A stretch of 64,000 nucleotides of DNA from Coriobacteriaceae bacterium (GTDB lineage Bacteria; Actinomycetota; Coriobacteriia; Coriobacteriales; Coriobacteriaceae), in NCBI GenBank assembly GCA_902364975.1, contig CABJFQ010000001.1:1-64000 (forward strand). The letters run 5' to 3'. Of the stretch, positions 62,175 to 64,000 are shown one piece after another. Every line of letters starts with the position of its first letter. Positions within the stretch are counted from its first letter, which is position 1. The notes under the pieces are model-generated. The model saw only the letters and a program-made list of their open reading frames with translations. It was not told the origin of the DNA and did not search any database. The position numbers and the translations under genes were made by a program.

Positions 62175-62305
62175 CTGTCATTACGCTTTCTGTCACAGAA
62201 CACCCACCGTGCAATACCGGCACCTATAGATTGCGTGCGACAGCCGGGCAGACCCGACCGTCGCACGCCTCAACATGCCGTATTCACTTGTGCAGGAGCA
62301 CTACC

Positions 62306-63901
62306 CTACGCGCGGATAACCTTGTCGACGTTTTGCAGCTGCAGCTCGTCGCCATCCTGACCCTCGATGCGCACGTTCTGCAGGTCGAGGACTTTCACGT
62401 TCTGCGCGATGATGCCCTGGCGCACCATGGGCTCCACGCCGCAGGCCATGGCCGGCACAAAGGGCTCGGCATCGGCGGCAAAGGTCACATGGACATCCTG
62501 GAACGTCAGGCGCGTCACCTTGCTCTCGGGAAGGCCCGTGATATAGGCCGCGGCCGCATGGCAGTTGGTGGCCTCGATATCGCAAAACGTCGTGGCGCCA
62601 AAGCCGGGCGTACGGCCGTCGACGGGCAGCGCCTCGCGAGACTGCACGTAGTCGGTCTTGCCGTCCTTGTCGCAGAAGTAGAACGAGTTGACCACGAAGG
62701 GCGTGAGCACCTTATCCATGCGAATGTGCTCGAAGGTGATGCCCTCGTTGACGGCGTCCTTGCCGCGTCCGCGGCGTGTCTTGACGCGCAGGCCGCGGTC
62801 GGTGCGCTCAAAGAGGCACTTGCTCACGGTGAGGTCCTTGATGCCGCCGGCGGCCTCGGATCCCAGCACCACGGCGCCGTGGCCGTCGTGCATGTAGCAG
62901 TGCGAGATCAGCACGTCGTGCGTGGCGGGACGGAGCTCGGGTTCAATGCCCAGTTTGCCGCTCTTGATGGCGATGCAGTCGTCCCCCACCGAGAACTGAC
63001 AGCCAAGGATGCGGACAAAACCGCAGCTCTCGGGATCGAAACCGTCGGTGTTGTGGGAGTTCTTGGGACCCTCGATGGACAGGCACAGGGCATCGACGTG
63101 CTCGCACAGAATGGGATGGATATTCCACGCCGGGCTGTTGCGCACGGTAAAGCCGGCAAGGCTCACGTTTTCGCACTCGGACAGGAAAATCATGCGCGGG
63201 CGGGCGACCTCGCGGCCCTCCTCGGGACGGAAGATGTTCTTAAAGTCCTTGTTCCACCAGTTGTCCTCGGCAAAATCGGTCTGGCCGTCGATGGCGCCGC
63301 GGCCATAGATGCACACGTCGTGCACGCTCAGGCCCGTAAAGGTCGAACAGTAGGTCGAAAAGCTCTCGCCTTCCCAGCGGCCCAGGGGCAGCATGTCGGT
63401 GCCGGCATACCCGGCGCCCTCGTCGCCCGCGACCGTACCCGGAATGTAGGCAAGCGCGGCGCGGTCGTGGCGGGCCAGCAGCACCGCGCCCTCGGCAAGC
63501 TCGATGTTGATATTGCTCTTAAGGAAGAGGGACTTGATACGGTAGCTGCCGGCGGGAATCAGCACGCGGCCGCCCTTGGGGCAGGCCATGATGGCAGCCT
63601 GAATGTTGGTGGTGTCATCGTGCTCGGCATCGCCCTTGGCTCCGCAGTCGCGAACGTTGATGGTAAAGGGCTCCGCCGGCGTGGTGACGCCTACGCTCAA
63701 CTCGCGCTCGCCGCAGACAAAGCGGATCAGGTTGCGCTTGCCGGGGGTCAGGCCATCGACATAGGTCTCGACCGTATTCGTGGTACCGGCGGGCTCATCG
63801 TTGACAAAGATCTCCCACGTATCGGCACAGGTAAAGTAGCCGCCATCGTCGAGCTCGATAACGGCCGCGCGGGCATTGCGCCAGATAACGTTCGTCTCCA
63901 T
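62306..63901 (-). CDS. GH28 polygalacturonase
   Basis: A 531-aa right-handed beta-helix hydrolase cutting alpha-1,4-galacturonan. After an N-terminal beta-sandwich-like part (1-80) come NVRDCGAKGD (typical of GH28), and the catalytic signatures NTDGFDPES, GDDCIAIKSG, DGHGAVVLG and LRVKTRRGRG. No export signal was found, so it is probably an exo-acting enzyme on short imported chains. AGGGAGAG precedes the ATG. It is the first gene in this window of the pectin run, which probably continues beyond the right edge. Confidence 0.92.
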   Translation of the reverse strand: METNVIWRNARAAVIELDDGGYFTCADTWEIFVNDEPAGTTNTVETYVDGLTPGKRNLIRFVCGERELSVGVTTPAEPFTINVRDCGAKGDAEHDDTTNIQAAIMACPKGGRVLIPAGSYRIKSLFLKSNINIELAEGAVLLARHDRAALAYIPGTVAGDEGAGYAGTDMLPLGRWEGESFSTYCSTFTGLSVHDVCIYGRGAIDGQTDFAEDNWWNKDFKNIFRPEEGREVARPRMIFLSECENVSLAGFTVRNSPAWNIHPILCEHVDALCLSIEGPKNSHNTDGFDPESCGFVRILGCQFSVGDDCIAIKSGKLGIEPELRPATHDVLISHCYMHDGHGAVVLGSEAAGGIKDLTVSKCLFERTDRGLRVKTRRGRGKDAVNEGITFEHIRMDKVLTPFVVNSFYFCDKDGKTDYVQSREALPVDGRTPGFGATTFCDIEATNCHAAAAYITGLPESKVTRLTFQDVHVTFAADAEPFVPAMACGVEPMVRQGIIAQNVKVLDLQNVRIEGQDGDELQLQNVDKVIRA

Positions 63902-63953
63902 GGGTCTCTCCCTCAAATGTAATCAGAAGTTCATACTACTCGTTTTTAAAAAA

Positions 63954-63991
63954 GGGCCGTACCCGCCGGTGGATCTCCGGTGGCACGGCCC
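63954..63991 (-). terminator. terminator of a gene beyond the right edge
   Basis: GGGCCGT (63954-63960) pairs with ACGGCCC (63985-63991), with inner CCGG pairing, and a run of A (+ strand) next to it reads as T on the minus strand. A minus-strand gene therefore ends just outside the window. Confidence 0.7.
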
Positions 63992-64000
63992 TGTGGTTTG

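Overview
The window looks like a chromosome segment from a high-GC gut actinobacterium of the Coriobacteriia, most likely Collinsella. This is inferred, not proven by a marker gene. The clues are GC-rich codon use, an orphan GlnR-type regulator beside glnA, gatCAB, an LPXTG pilus locus, a pectin/uronate catabolic region and many dispersed intergenic palindromes. No rRNA, tRNA or CRISPR array was seen.

Layout. 1-7.7 kb: a + strand housekeeping run (asnB, a murE-like ligase, a HAD phosphatase, murI, rph, rdgB, dtd), bounded by two inverted copies of the same IS end. 7.7-9.35 kb: an IS30-family element. 9.4-14.1 kb: two half ABC transporters and a divergent AraC regulator. 14.3-17.9 kb: gatCAB. 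18.2-27.1 kb: a sortase-C pilus locus (large adhesin, two pilins, sortase) with a small module between pilins and sortase that resembles a type I toxin-antitoxin. 27.6-34 kb: a HAD phosphatase, an MFS transporter, moaA, a moaC-mobB fusion and an orphan nuclease-like protein, among palindromic repeats. 34-39.6 kb: a MATE transporter, ligA and an HtrA protease. 39.7-41.9 kb: a lower-GC three-gene island with a secreted papain-like protease. 42-44.7 kb: glnR, glnA and a DinJ-nucleotidyltransferase fusion.

44.7-64 kb is dominated by uronate and pectin use: a LacI regulator, kdgK (with a leader ORF), kdgA, a GntR regulator, kduD, an RpiB-type isomerase, a GH105 hydrolase, an SGNH esterase, a pectin-methylesterase/acetylesterase fusion and a GH28 polygalacturonase. 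Together they describe a route from de-esterified oligogalacturonides through unsaturated galacturonate to 2-keto-3-deoxygluconate, KDPG, then pyruvate and glyceraldehyde-3-phosphate. The motif TGAACGTT near kduD and GH105 suggests that the GntR protein controls both. A YitT/YczE-like membrane protein, a Schlafen-like ATPase regulator and two flavin/Fe-S oxidoreductases are interspersed.

The most interesting items are the putative type I toxin-antitoxin module in the pilus locus (19.2-20.0 kb), the G9 tract in the pilus adhesin gene, the protease island, the kdgK leader ORF with competing hairpins, and the families of long nested intergenic palindromes.
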